64,000 bases of DNA from Myxocyprinus asiaticus. Lineage: Eukaryota; Chordata; Actinopteri; Cypriniformes; Catostomidae. Below the pieces are notes generated by a model. The model was given only the letters and a program-made list of their open reading frames with translations, ran no database searches and had not been told where the DNA came from. Position 1 is the first letter of the stretch; each line of letters opens with the position of its first letter. The stretch is from the NCBI RefSeq assembly GCF_019703515.2, contig NC_059372.1:23918931-23982930 (forward strand), written 5' to 3'. The position numbers and the translations under genes were made by a program. Shown here piece after piece: positions 1 to 12,690 of the stretch.

Positions 1-2102
1 TTGTGATTGGTCTTAGTGTAGTGTTTGAGGGCGGGTCAGCTGTTCACGAGCAGCCAATGAAGACCAGAGGTGGGTTTTTTGTTACCAAATTACATAGATT
101 AGTACAGGAAGTACGTCTGGAATTACTAACGACTCGTTTCAGGTGTTGAGAATCGGTTCATTCTTTTGGGAGTCAATAACTCCATTTGTCGTGCACTTTG
201 ATTTTTGAAACTTTGAAGACATTTTTACATTCACAAACAGCTATATAACACACTACATGAAAGGTAATATTTGAAAAACCATAATAGGTGCTCTTTAAAT
301 AATAAGCATGTTTACATAAGGAATGTGCGAGACAAGGAGACTAAACAGTTCGGATCCTGCTAGTCGAAACTGGAATTACTATTCGGTCAATATTTCTCCC
401 CATTAAACTGTTCAGCATTTTTACACATTTACATTTGGCTTTATATTATTACAAAGGCTGCGCTTAAATTACTGTCATGTTAATGTTACACATTTTAAAT
501 ACAATTAATGATACAAATATTATAAAAAGATGATATCTGGATCATATGTATACAAAGTTTCATTTCACCTCAGGCTGCACGTGCTTCCCTCTCTCACTTA
601 CAGCACGCACAGGAAAATGTCCAACAAAGTAGCTATGGAAATCACTTCGGTGGTGGTGTGGGAAACGGATTTCTGAAACATTGGCTTGCAAGTCACTATG
701 GATTTTTAGCAATGCTAGCTATTTTTTTTTTTTTAACATCATAACTGCTATTGGTTAACGTTCTTAACCAAACTGCTGTCATATTAGACCATAGGCCAAT
801 GCACGTTGTGAAATACGCGCAACTTTTCTCGTAGATTTGGCTTACCAGTGAATTATTTTCAACAATATCCTGACTGTTTTAATGTTAAGTTACTTTTACA
901 TGGTGATTTCCATTTAGAACGGTTTGCTCTATTGGTCCTGCACTATTCATTCAATTGTTTTCAATAATTAATGAAGTTGATTCTTTAAATACATGTCATG
1001 TTCTATATTTAATGCAGCCTATAATGATATTGCAAGTCAAGCACATTGCAGATAAATGCCTCTTTCAGCAGAATTTAGCATCGGATTTGGATGTTGGAAG
1101 CATTTTAAATGGGTCACATAAACAATGTTTTTTGGAGATTTCTTTTTAAGTGAAATTAGTTGTTTCGCACATCCATAGTTTACATGCACACAAATATGTT
1201 GATGACTACCAAAAATAAGCTTATTCAAAAATATGTCAATACAAGAAAACAACGTTTACATGAGATTTGATAGAGTTATTCTCTGCTTTTGACATCAAAA
1301 TGTAAACAGGCGTACGCACAACACTTGCATGCATTGGAAAACTGGTAAGAATGGCAGTAAAGATATTTACATGCAACGTGAAATCGAGGTAAAGTGCAAA
1401 AATCTGTGCACGCCAATCAGTTTATGCTTAAACCGTTTCTAACTGTACCCTGATAAAGGAAAACCGTATAAAGCATAAAACAAGGCTTAAAGAAACGGCG
1501 TTTGTACAAGATCCAGAAGAGATCTGTGGTGGTGGTGCAAAGCCCTAGAGACCTGGCATGATATGAGAGCATTAATGTTTTCATATATGTGCTATATACA
1601 ATTCAGAGGAAAGAGGCAATTATCCTATCCCTAAATACTGTCAGGTTATCTAATCAGCGTCTACCACACTGCACTTTAATACATCATTACAATCAGATCT
1701 CCAGAGAGCTTCTTACATATACTGTCTGCAAAATCTATTTGGTGTATCTCTGAAGCCTGGGTAACTACGCAAAAGGTTGATGATTTATATTCAAATATCA
1801 AGATTCGAGACAAGGGGCTAATCTGAGTCCGGTAGAGTGAGTAAACCAGAGGCTGAAGGCTAGGCTCTGGGCAATCTGAGTATACACTGAGCGTATAAGT
1901 GGTTGTGTATGCGATTGTGTATTTCCTCTGCACAATTCCCAGAGGGGCTGGCTCCCCATCAGTGCTTGTGTCTATTATCAGCATCGTGCCTGAGAGTAAC
2001 TTCATTTCACACTGTAAGACACAAACACATTGCAAACCGCAATGAGGGCCTCTCAGGCTAGTTTGTCTGGTGGTGGATGGGGGTTTGTGTGGGAGAGTGT
2101 CC
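1..2102. other. AT-rich non-coding DNA, no gene seen
   Basis: No coding exon, RNA gene or complete mobile element was recognised. Around 545-665 there is a stretch related to one near 10.24-10.36 kb, annotated separately. Short open frames here have no recognisable domain. A 198-codon minus-strand open frame (2272-1676) begins inside the SINE at 2.2-2.6 kb and crosses a tandem duplication. It matches no family I know and I do not call it a gene. Confidence 0.6.
545..665. repeat. Dispersed repeat fragment (copy 1)
   Basis: This stretch resembles 10,243-10,360 in the same orientation. Shared landmarks are TTTCACCTCA-GCTGC, a GC-rich run around CTTACAGCACGCACAGG (versus CTTGCGGCGCGTGCAGG), then AGGAAAATGTCC and later ATGRAATCACTT. 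The second copy lies inside hAT-like debris starting at 9,786, so this one is probably a decayed relative of the same element. Confidence 0.5.
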
Positions 2103-2109
2103 GGCTGGT

Positions 2110-2216
2110 CCAGTGCTGTGCTTTTAGGGCCGTGTAGCCACAGCAAAATAGCACTTTTAGGTTGAGTGTCATCACTGGAGGATGAGAGTGAACATGATAA
2201 AAACATGGCTAGCCAG
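2110..2216. repeat. Tandem duplication, unit 1 (unit 2 at 2611-2713)
   Basis: About 105 bp beginning CCAGTGC, followed by TTTTAGGGCCG-GTAGCC, AAAATAGCACTTTTAG, TCATCACTGGA and GAGAGTGAACAT. The same series of blocks recurs in the same order at 2611-2713. The two units would be directly adjacent without the SINE at 2229-2610, so an older tandem duplication was later split by the retroposon. On the minus strand both units are open and encode similar short peptides (SSSSDDT..KSAIL.WL.GPK..AL). I cannot assign a function. Confidence 0.7.
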
Positions 2217-2228
2217 TGCAGAGTTTTT

Positions 2229-2610
2229 TTTTCCTCCCCTTTTCTCCCCAATTTGGAATGTCCAATTCCCAATGCGCTCTAAGTCCTTGTGGTGGCGTAG
2301 TGACTCCACGAGGACGAATCTCGGCTGCCTCCGCATATGATCCGGTCAATCCACGCATCTCATCACGTGGCTTGTTGCGTGCATTACCGGAGACGTAGCG
2401 CATGTGGAGGCGCACACTTTTCCCCGTGGCATCCACGCACAACTCGCCACGCGCCCCACCGAGAGCGAGAACCACACATTATAGTGACCACGAGGTGGTT
2501 ACCCTATGTGACTCTACCATCCCTAGCAACCGGCCCAATTTGGATTCGAACTCGCGACTCCAGGGGGTGGTAGTCCGCATCAATACTCGCTGAGCTACCC
2601 AGGCCCCCAA
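2229..2610 (-). mobile_element. tRNA-derived SINE, copy A (full length, reverse)
   Basis: Read on the minus strand, it starts with a tRNA-like head: an A-box-like TAGCTCAGCGAG and a B-box-like GAGTTCGAATCC. A long body follows, and it ends in a purine-rich A tail (poly-T on the plus strand). It is flanked by a perfect 12-bp target duplication, TGCAGAGTTTTT, at 2217-2228 and 2611-2622, the mark of LINE-driven retroposition. Two related copies lie at 28.93-29.28 kb and 58.36-58.79 kb. An RNA polymerase III promoter is implied by the boxes, but activity is unknown. Confidence 0.85.
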
Positions 2611-2713
2611 TGCAGAGTTTTTAGGGCCGCTTAGCCATATCAAAATAGCACTTTTAGAGGGAGTATCATCACTGGAAGAGCTCCGAGAGTGAACATAGTA
2701 AGAAAATGGGTGG
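2611..2713. repeat. Tandem duplication, unit 2
   Basis: Second unit of the ~105-bp duplication described at 2110-2216, with blocks TTTTTAGGGCCGC, AAAATAGCACTTTTAG, ATCATCACTGGAAG and GAGAGTGAACAT. The first 12 bp are also the right-hand target duplication of the SINE. Confidence 0.7.
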
Positions 2714-2859
2714 AGAACACTCAGCATGTACCTTTAAAGGTTAACATGAAGTGACGATTGCAACCCATTTTATTTCCATAATGTGACATATTTGAGTATA
2801 TATCAAGTCAAGATTCGAGTCGGTCTCTCCACACTCTATTGGATTTACACTATTTTTAT

Positions 2860-3300
2860 AATTATACAATATACTTTAATGATTCTCTACTTATAATTAA
2901 CAACTGGAGGACAGATTATATATTAATCAAACATATGTGATTTTTAGATGTTTATAATGATTTATTATGATAGATTGCGGGTTATGTGCTCCGCCATATT
3001 GTTTACAATGCAATGCAGCATGGAATTCAGAGTTCGTCAAGCATAGGTTCTAAAAACCTAGCCCTTACACTTTTTTGCACCGGAAGTGGTGAGAATGAGG
3101 GACAGATAGAATGGGAGAAGGCTTGAGTGGACTTACTAGTTTATGTATTCTTTGTTTGACGTCAGAAAACATGATGCCGCATCACTGCATCAAAAAGGTC
3201 AGTGCCAACGATAACAGCTTTAAAGTTTTAAGTGATTGTTTGAATGTTTGTAACATCAACAGTCAGCGATCTGAATCCTCATGATAAACAAGGTTTGTGC
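2860..3300 (-). repeat. Decayed copy of the 7.9-8.6 kb TTAA element, inverted
   Basis: This is the reverse complement of much of 8,040-8,470. Shared blocks include GATTTTTAGATGTTTATAATGAT, the CCGCCATATTGTTTACAATGC region, TAGGTTCTAAAAACCTAGC, GAATGGGAGAAGGCT with GAGTGGACT, and a run ending TTAAGTGATTGTTT. No clean termini were found, so it is treated as a fragment. Confidence 0.65.
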
Positions 3301-3400
3301 TTTTTTAATTAACATCTACATGATTTTATATGTCCGTGAAAGCACACTATAACAAACAGCATTATAGTGCGGTTTAGTTATTGCGCAACACTATATTGCC

Positions 3401-3423
3401 AGAGAGAGAGAGAGAGAGAGAGA
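3401..3423. repeat. (AG)n microsatellite
   Basis: Uninterrupted AG dinucleotide run of about 11 units. Confidence 0.9.
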
Positions 3424-3759
3424 CGGGCCTTTTCAGCGCAAGGGATCACATATCCATTTGAAGCATGAGAGTGATCTGTTCCACATGAGAGAAAATGAAA
3501 GTTAACAGTGGTTTAATGTTAGTGCTATATTAATCTACTTTATAAAAAGGCAATTATGTATAATAATGCTATGGGGGAATATAATCCTAATGTTAAATAT
3601 AATGTCTTATTTGATTTTTATCAGTAAATGTAAGAAGGGCCCACATTAGGTTAATACATTAATAATTAATATTAATCTTTTTTGAAAATAATATTTTAGA
3701 TGTCAGTGACAACACTATTTTAGGAAAATACAATTAAAAATATTTAAAATGTATGAAAT

Positions 3760-5187
3760 TAGGGCTGAAATGATTAGTCGACGTTATCAACAATGGCGAC
3801 AATAAAAAAAAAAATTTACGACAAAAGTTTCCGTTGTTGAATAGTTGTTTGATCTCATGTAACGTAAAATGTAACTTTAATGATGACGTGCGAGAGCAAC
3901 ACTGCAGTTCGCGCCTGACTGAGGAGAGGAAGAATTACACCGCTCACAGTCCAGATGCACTCTAAGCTTTCCAAAAGCTTCAGGTGATGCAGATCGCAAA
4001 GTATGAGGGAACTATATTCCAAAATTACAAAATAAGTAAATACAGAACCACTCTCATTGTGGAATAAGTGGAGCCAGAGCTGCTGCTCCGCTTAAACAAA
4101 ACTTGCATGTCGAACATCTTTAAAGGAAACACCCCGGCATTACATCTTAAATGCAGTTATATTTAATGTGTTATAGCTTTATTAAAAGTTCAAATAATAC
4201 AGAAGCAGATCATGTAAATAACTACATACTCCAAAACTGGCATTTCTCTGTGCAGTCAGTGCCCATTTCTATGAGTTGTGCGAATGTCCTTATCTAAGGG
4301 GGAAGAGACTGAACTGCATCTGGATGAGACACTGTCGCGGGGACGCTAATCCCTCACGCGTGCTTGCCGCAGCTAGATTATAACGTGATGGCTCATGACA
4401 TATATTATGAATCATAATATATGTCACTGTGCATTTCTTATTGTGAAGAAAATTGGCAATACGCAGCTTTGTTAATAAGAGAGTTTTTTTTTTTTTTTTT
4501 TGTGAGTTAAAGATGAATTCAAGTAAACAGAAAGGTGAGAGAGGGAAGTCTTTGCCCCATTATACACTGCAACAAAATACATTTTTTTATTTGTTTTGGC
4601 TTGTTTTCCAATATAAATATCTAAAACTCTTAAAACAACATTAACTTTAGCAGCTATACTGCAGAAGAAAAAATATCTGAGAATGTTGAATATAATATTA
4701 AAAACACAAATATTTTAAAATATCTAAAAATCCTTTAAAATAAAAGATGTATTCACCTGAGCAGCAGCATGTAAGATATTTAGACTTGCTTATAGAGAAC
4801 AGATCTTGAATATAAGTCTTTACTTAATGTCTTTACTACATATGTTGCTTCTCAAGTAAATGTATCTGGTTTTAAGGATTTTTAGACCATATTAAAATGG
4901 AAAAGACACAAACACTTGATAACAATAGGATTTTTTGCAGTGACTTTCTTTACTGAATTAAACTTAAAAAGTATTTTTTCCCTTTAATTCAGTGAATGTC
5001 ATTTAGAGATATTTGTAAAAGATGATTTTGTCCTCTTTATTGTAAGCACGTTTAATACAACCTTTTATGTCAGAACACAAGCTGAATAATCGGCTAAGAG
5101 CTAATGATTAATCGTTGCAATAATCGCCGAATAGTCGGATAATCGTTCTAATAATCGTTAAATTAATCGATTATCAAAATAATCATT
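3760..5187. mobile_element. hAT-like element, degraded, with a nested element
   Basis: The left end starts TAGGGCTGAAATGATTAGTC. The right end is rich in ATCGATTATC and ATAATCATTAGTTG, which is the inverted complement of the start seen in intact members of this fish hAT group. The right terminus has drifted after AGTTG, so the outer boundary and target duplication cannot be fixed. No transposase domain survives in the interior. A separate 378-bp element (4565-4942) has inserted into it. Confidence 0.55.
4565..4942. mobile_element. Non-autonomous DNA transposon with CACTGCAA termini
   Basis: The left end CACTGCAACAAAAT and right end ATTTTTTGCAGTG form a short terminal inverted repeat. The interior is AT-rich and contains repeated TATCTAAAA(A/C)TC motifs. 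No clear target duplication was found. It lies inside the hAT-like element at 3760-5187. Confidence 0.5.
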
Positions 5188-7896
5188 AGTTGAATTCAGT
5201 ATTGTAAATCAAACCAAAACTCAAACCAAAATGAAATTATCACATTTTTCATTATTTTGACTTCTAATACATCCCTTCACAGACCCGTGTTTGAATTCTG
5301 TAGCATTTATAGTTGATCCAGCATTCTGTAGCAGATGCGCTCAAGGCTTGGCCTCAGCCAAGCAAACACAATCAATAGTAGATAAACACGCATGTCACTT
5401 TCTAAATCCATCCCAGATACAGAGGATATTAACATTACACTCTTCTCCACCTCCCTTGATCTACTTTGATTCACAATACAATGAATTCAATGTGAATGCA
5501 GGTGTTTACAAAAGCCTTTTCACAGTTTCAACAGGTTCAGATTGGGTTTCCCCAAATGAAAATACAAATCAACATAATGGCCAATGTAAAAAAAAAAATA
5601 ATAATAATAAAAAACATTTTATGGATAAAAGATGATATCTACAAGTAGGCATTTAATCAAAAGCATTGTGGCAGCTCAGCCTGAGCCTCATTCATAGCGA
5701 GAGCAGGGAGGTCTCAGAGAAGCAATGGTGCTGACAGACACCCACCGTGAGAGAGAGAGCAGCGAGGGGGTGCAGCTCTGCGTCACACTCCCCCCACTAA
5801 TCATCACATGAAACACAGGGCCTGGAGGAGAGATCTCTGCTCAAGCTTATTGTTCAAGACCTCATTTTCTCTCTCTTGCTCTCTCCGTCTTGCTCTCCTT
5901 CAACATTATTCCAAACACATCTTTGGGAACATAAGGTTAAAGATGATGAGGCTGTAGCGGCGATGCCATTAGGTCAATACGTCAGACCATTTTCAAACTA
6001 AATTATTTAGTTATCTGGTGGTGGTGTTTTTTTTTCCCAACCGAGGCAACTGCCGGCAGATGGTCCAGCAAACAAGCAGGGCACGTAACAGCTCTGCCAA
6101 AAGCACCTCCACCCCAGATACCACAGGACGGTATTACCTCTAATTAGGAGCGGCTTTTGTTTCTGGATCAGCCACCACTCCTGCACGCTCTAAAACCACA
6201 GCCTGACTGTCTTTAAGAGGCTCTAATCTGCTGTGAATAACACTCTCTTTGTTACTCCACCTCTCCATTTAAGACAACTCAGCTCAAATACAAATACAAA
6301 TTTCAGAGTCTGAAAGAGCACCAGTCCTATTTCCAATGAGGGCCACACAAAACATGCATTTGTTGTTTATTTTGCCAAAGAAGGTCTGGAGCAGGCTGCT
6401 TAGTGGTTGAAGCACCTACAGTATTCTGCAGTGTCAAATTTTTGACCTTCTCGACATCTTTGTTGCTTAAAAAGCAGAGACAGAACGCTCTGCGACGTTT
6501 GCGAGGAAGGAGAGCAAGAACATCAAATCACAGCTCTGAATTACCTCTATTCTGCTGGGGCTTTTTTTGTGGTGTACAGTCCAAATACGCTGCACTGTAA
6601 ACATGATTTGAGATCGTTTCCGTGGCTTGGAGCAGGAGGGGAAGTGACTGGAGGGGTAATGAAAACGCTGCTGAAATGAGCAGGATCAGAGCTTCCCCTC
6701 TCCTCTCTGGACAGCTCATAAAACATGCATTGACTAGAACTATTACCATTCCGCTGTTTTAGTGCATTGTGCATGCTCCCAGGAAGAGGGCACACTTATT
6801 AAGCCAAATACACTCCAGACCCTATTTATTTTAAAGACATATACTGAAGTAAAAGAGCAGCTGTTCAAAAAAAAATTATTGATGTAGGCACCTAAACAAT
6901 AGGCTGCCGCTGCTCTCCAGGTTTAGGGTTAAATGCGTGTACAGTGGCAGCTGAGAGATTAACTTGTAACGCATTCATGTGTGAAATGGAGACTTTATCC
7001 CTAACTGATAGTGTGCGAGGCTTCCGGAAAACAGACGCCTGATCATTTTTCATAATTTCATAAAAACAACTGTAATATATTAGATTACCGTTCACAGCCT
7101 TTGGGGCATTCGCACAATGCAGACTCTGAAAATACCCTGGTGTTTTACAACAAAGCATGGTGGGAGGTGGGGGTCTGCTACTGCCATTCATGCAACGTGG
7201 CTTTTTAAGTCATGCAGCCATGTTTAAAGTCAGTGTCAGTGTGAAAGTGCCAATGGAAGGTTTAACTAGCCTGTGAGAATAAAAGCCAAAAATGGTCCTG
7301 ATTAAGAGTCGGAAAGTAAATAATGCTATTACAATGTAATTTGGGATTTTTTCCAAATGAGAGAACAGGAATTCCTGCCATTTCTTGTGCAGAGTCTCAA
7401 GGGAGCCAAATCAGATCCCATAAATGCACTGGAAATAGTGGATTGTACACTTTTTAACAGAGTGCGAAGATCACTGTTTTTTAACAACACCACATCCACC
7501 GGCTTAGTGCTTTTTAGCAAGCTTTACAATTTCTTCCACAGCATGGCAAGGAATGAACCTCCATGGGCAGGTTTGTATGCGTCCGAGTTTAAAAAGCTTG
7601 CAAATGCATGGGTAAGCTCATAAACAGAGCACGTGCATGTTCAGCACAGAGCCACATTCATCCAAGTGTATACACATGTGTCAGTCTAAATGAGTAGACC
7701 ATTGACTGCTGAGCAACTGTATTTCTCTAAACTGCACATAGGGCAAAGCTAATAAAAAGCTTGGCTGAAATGAAATGTGGCCCGACCTTTTCAGATCTTT
7801 CTTTCTACTGCACCTTTACGTGGATTTCCAGTTCCCCTCATGTATCACACGGTTAAATAGGCCCCTTCTAGCCCCACTCAACCTGTGTCCCCTTAA
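5188..7896. other. Repeat-poor non-coding DNA
   Basis: No gene, RNA gene or mobile element was recognised. There is a short GAGAGAGAG tract near 5.75 kb and pyrimidine-rich DNA around 5.87 kb. Freedom from the repeats that fill the rest of the window could mean conserved regulatory DNA. That is inference only and needs a cross-species alignment. Confidence 0.5.
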
Positions 7897-8597
7897 CCCT
7901 TTCACATGTACGATCAAACCGGTGTGATTACACTAGGCTGGCTCAGACGTGTACGATCAAACCGGTGTGATCTGCATTCATGCTTCTGTTTACCAGCAAA
8001 ATCTGTTGTCATAATGACTGAAGCGGTTGTCATATTTAACCAGCAGCTCAAATACACTTTAACATCACAATATCTTTATTTGTATATGTTACACACTTTA
8101 AAACAATCACTAAATAAAAGTATAAAGCCATTACCGTCGGAGCGCACTGTGTAGATGCAATGCTTTCTGATGTCAAAGAATCTACAGACTTGTCAGTCCA
8201 CTCGAGCTTTCTCCCATTCCATCCATCACAACCACTTACAGGGCTGAAAGAGTGAAAATGCTAGGTTTTTAGAACCTTCTATGCTCCTCCTTTTGTATGC
8301 TTCTATGACAATACAAACTCAGAATCCCATCTCGCATTGCAACGAAAATATGGCGGCACGCATAGCCGGCAAGTGCATTCGCGATCGCATCTTATCATAA
8401 TCATTATAAACATCTAAAAACCACATTATATGTTTGATAATATATAATCTGACCTTCAGTGCACCTGCTGTGATATAATCTGTCCTCCAATGCATCTGCT
8501 GTGAAGTGTGAGGTAAGATGTATTTTAATTACAGCGCGCATTAAAGAACTCACGCTGGGAGATCCGTTAGTACAGGAGAAACTCACATGCAAAAAGG
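7897..8597. mobile_element. TTAA-target (piggyBac-like) non-autonomous element
   Basis: Flanked by TTAA at 7893-7896 and 8598-8601. The termini CCCTTTCACATG and CATGCAAAAAGG form an imperfect inverted repeat. Near the left end the 19-bp word ACGATCAAACCGGTGTGAT occurs twice (around 7910 and 7953), as an exact subterminal direct repeat. No transposase reading frame is present. A TTAA target is typical of piggyBac mobilisation; the family assignment is inferred from this alone. Confidence 0.7.
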
Positions 8598-9785
8598 TTA
8601 AGAGGGAGCAGGCACATTTCAGCTGTGCTAATAGTATGGCAGAGGACTCTGCAACTACAGGACAAGCACGCTCTTAATCAAAGACGCCAGTTGCATAGGC
8701 TTTTTATGTCGTGTAAAATTGGAAATCCCATTCAACGAGCTTCTTCCCCCTCGGCTAATTATCGAGTACCCCCAAAGCATTATGTATGCATTTTTGTTTG
8801 CATTTGGTACTGTTATCTTTGGAAACAAAATCTGATGAAGATTTACAGTCTTTTACTGTTACTGAGAAGAATATCTTAGTGAGCCACTCACCCAAAGATA
8901 GAACATCGCTTGAGAGAGTCATTGCATGTTCTACATTGCTAGTCCGCTACAGCAACAGCAGATCAAAAATTCAATAATGAATGTGGAATCGCTGTAATTA
9001 ATGTCTATGAGAATCCAAGCAGTCGGAAAAAAAATGAACAGTAACCCAATTCATTTTATATAGGAATAATCTCTGATCAGCATTACCAAGTCAGCCCAAA
9101 AACAAATTAGATTGGAGCTAAGAGTCCCATTGATCAGCACTCATCTAAACTGGCCATGAAAAGGGGCTGGTAATCCAATCCGGCCATTCGGAAAAGCCTG
9201 GGAGAGTTGCACCTCCACAATGGAAACATTCTGTCCACAATGTAATCCACTGTGTTTATTGAGTGAACATAGCATGCAGCGTTTCAGAACCTGTTCGATT
9301 ACACCAAAATACCCCAAATCATTGCGAGTCTAAACATTGTGGGAGGGAACTCGATGATCCTTTTTCAATTTGGCTCAAGAATGTGGTTAGATTGGCCTGA
9401 AGTCCTGAGCCAACGACTGTGAATAAGAGTGCCACTTGAGTTCCAATGACATTTGACTGAACCGTAGAAATAGTGACGCACAACTGTCAAAACACTGCCG
9501 CTCTCAAGAGCAATCCTCATGGTCTCTACACATTTCCATGACTCAGCCAATAACTCTCGTTATGCTAGCTTTATTTCATACAGGCAAATATTTAATGGCT
9601 ATCCAGTTACTTTAGTGGATCCCTGAGGGCCGGTGCTTCGACTGGGAAAAAAACAAACAACAACAACCTAAGCTCTGTAAAAACAGATGCCAACAATCAT
9701 AATCATTAGCAACACTATGAGCCAATGAGAGTGAAAAAAAACAAAAACAGGATTATACAATCAAAATACTCCAAAATACTCAAAG
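8598..9785. other. Non-coding DNA, no feature recognised
   Basis: AT-rich sequence without recognisable genes or element termini. Confidence 0.5.
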
Positions 9786-10800
9786 TAGGGATGCAAATTT
9801 TGGCTAATTCTTTTAACCAACTAAACACCAGTATTAACCGGTTATTAACCAGTTAACCGATAAGCCATGCATCAAACAAGTGACCAAACAGGCATAACAA
9901 ATGTCTATACTGGCTGAAACAAAACAGGCTCACATGACAGATGTGCATATTTGGCAATAGTTATTACATCAACATTTGAATGAACAACCGTATATTTCCT
10001 TCTTATATTTTGTAGCAAACAAATTCTGAATGGATTGTTTGCATGCCGAATTTACCTACAAGGCGATACCTTTTGGCTGTTTAACAATGGAAGAATGAAA
10101 AAAACATATATTTACATGGGCAGGGGTGAGTATGGTAAGCAGCCGGATGACTGCAAGCCCAGTGACTGAAACCCACTCCAAGAGCACTTTTTTAAATAGA
10201 ATACAAATATTATTTTTAAAAAAAGAGAATATCTTGAGCAGATACACAGTTTAATTTCACCTCAAGCTGCGCATGCTTCTTCCCTCCTACTTGCGGCGCG
10301 TGCAGGAAAATGTCCTCTCGCTAGAAAGCAAACTCAAAGCAGTTATGAAATCACTTTTCCATTCCAACTTAAATACTATGATGGTGGAGCAGCAGTTTGA
10401 AGAGAATATCGTTGACCAAGTAAGTTAAAATCTATACATTTATAGCAATTTACCAGAATAATAACACATTAAGTTTAATGGCACAGACGTTTGAAGGTAA
10501 CTCAATCGTCCCCCTTGAGTACTGAGATTTGTTCCCGCCACTGTAACGCAAGAGCACATGTTAAGCATGTTTAACCAGACAACGCGTTGGCGATGCGGTG
10601 GCCACGTGCTCGCATTTGATTTCACATACTTAAGTAGAGTATGTTTCGGCTTTTACAGCATTCCATTTAAGTCTACACCAGTTGCATCACAAGTTTTCCT
10701 TTTAAAACGTTTTTGCAGAGGTAGTATATTCCAACCAATCTCAGACATTTCCCTCAAATAAATTAAACGACAATGGCAAAACTTAGTCTACATAATCCTA
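9786..10800. mobile_element. hAT-like element fragment
   Basis: The left end begins TAGGGATGCAAATTTTGGC and is followed by repeated AACCGGTTATTAACC-type motifs, typical of hAT-like ends in fish. Parts recur elsewhere: about 10,243-10,360 resembles 545-665, and about 10,477-10,575 is the inverted counterpart of 35,887-35,995 (blocks AACATGCTTAACRTG, CTCAGTACTCAAGGGG). The right end was not found, so 10,800 is approximate. Confidence 0.4.
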
Positions 10801-12664
10801 TAAGTAATGACAACTGATCCTAATGTGCGTTTTAAACAGTCTGATGCCCAGACGCTTGCTATATGTTTCACCTCTGTTTGCAGTGGCACATGAAAATTAG
10901 TGCTGAAGAAATATCACCTCACACTCAAAAAGAAGCCATCTTGGTAACAATGTCGCTTGCAATGCAGATGGTAAATACACTGCAAATGAGCGACACAACA
11001 AAACAAGAACCCTCCCATTATAATCAACAAGGTGTAGACACAGTGTACACAATTGATTGATTGTGCAGAGTAGACAGCTTCATTATGATAGAAGAGCTCT
11101 AATATTGTTACATTTCTTGATTTCTGTGTACAGTTCAAAAAACTGAACAACAGTTTTATTTTGACAAGCTACAAAGTAGTTCAATATAAAGTTAATTTAC
11201 TGATGTATAAAACAGCAAATTAAGTCATTTAGCTCTCAGCTTGTTGTGGATGTAAAGCCTATATAAAGATTATATCATGACATTGTACAAATAAGTAGCC
11301 TATTTAAATGTAACTTCTATAAATCAACATTAATAATAATGACTACAATATCAAAGGAAATAATCAACAATTATTTGAGGAGTGTTTACATTAAAACTGC
11401 CATTTTCAGAAGTCGGCACTAAGGCATAAGGCCATCTTCACCTTGATTACACAGGCAATTCTCAGAAAGACTAGACAAACACTGCACGTACACTAATACC
11501 CTTAGGCTGCCTAACCATTCCATTACTTTATGGAACTGTACAGTATATAAATAGCAGATCCATTTCTACCCAGTCTGTTAGGGCTCTATTTCAGCTTCCC
11601 CATCATTAAATATTTATCCTTGCAGAGTGGCGGATTGTACAGAGGTGATAAGCATTTAGGAATCCATACCACCCCCCCACCCCCCCACCCATCTGTAACC
11701 CTTTATTTTTCTCCCAATATACAACAGACAGACATTTATTCAAACGGATTATCTACAAGTGTTCCTTTAATTGGCACAAGCCAGGACTGCAGCAGAGCCC
11801 ACATTCCCAAAGGGAAGTCTTTTTTTTACTGGTCTTATCGGGAGAGAAATCTTTTTATAAATAACAAAGGAATGAAACAACTTCATTTATGAAGACTCCT
11901 TCCTTTGTAGAAAAGGTTAAAGGGGGTGCATCAGGAGAATAAGTATCGCATTTGGCATCTCTGAGCCCTTTGTATATCTGGCACACCAAATCATCGCCTT
12001 AAATATCCAGGGCTAAAATAAAATAGGAGATTTGTTCTTGCCAAATATGGAAGTGATCTTCATTACAAATCAAACATAAATTTAACTAGAACCTCTGCTT
12101 GTTGTTGCTGCTGCTGCTTGTGTGTTTGTCTCAGGAAAAATTTGGCATCTTAAAGCGTATAATGATGAAAAGATTTCGTGCCTAAGCCTTGTGGGTGGTT
12201 GCTGTTGGGTGTGAATGCATCTCCAGTGGACCCTGCATGCTTCAAAAGCTCATAGGGCCAACCTACGTTACTTCACAGGTATTCTTGGACGGACAACAAA
12301 ACAATTTTTTTAAAGCTCAATGGGGAACGGCCTGCCAGTGGAATGGCAGCTCAAAGCGAACAGGCTGAATTCCAAACAGAGCCTCAACAAACTGGCTGGG
12401 AGCTCTCCACAAGACAAGAAGAGAGATCTAATAAAGGTTTATGAATAGCCAGGATCTTCAGTAGCAAGCAGCACTTCCATACATACAGAGGACAAAAAAC
12501 AAAACAAAGCAGGCCATCATAAACCCATTACTGTGCCATAGAGTTTAGAACAACATAACATCAGTGCTTCTCTGAAAGCATTCTTATAAATGATACACAT
12601 CCATATATACATGAATACGATTTAATGCTTTTGAAAATGCATTGCATAAATATTACATATCCAG

Positions 12665-12690
12665 ACACACACACACACACACACACACAC
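12665..12690. repeat. (AC)n microsatellite
   Basis: About 13 uninterrupted AC units. Confidence 0.9.

Noticed and set aside
2209..2475. 88-codon minus-strand frame MVLALGGARGELC..., repeated at 29,028 and 58,620
   Set aside because: It is a frame through the conserved body of the SINE, present in every copy; not a gene.
2530..2610. tRNA-like sequence with A and B boxes
   Set aside because: It is the head of the SINE, with poor acceptor-stem pairing and a continuous SINE body behind it; not a functional tRNA gene.
5100..5175. Short palindromic words (AATCGATTAT and similar) considered as regulatory sites
   Set aside because: They are the right-end inverted repeat of the hAT-like element beginning at 3,760.
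7357..7623. 88-codon plus-strand open frame overlapping another on the minus strand
   Set aside because: No domain or exon boundaries; both frames are probably chance.
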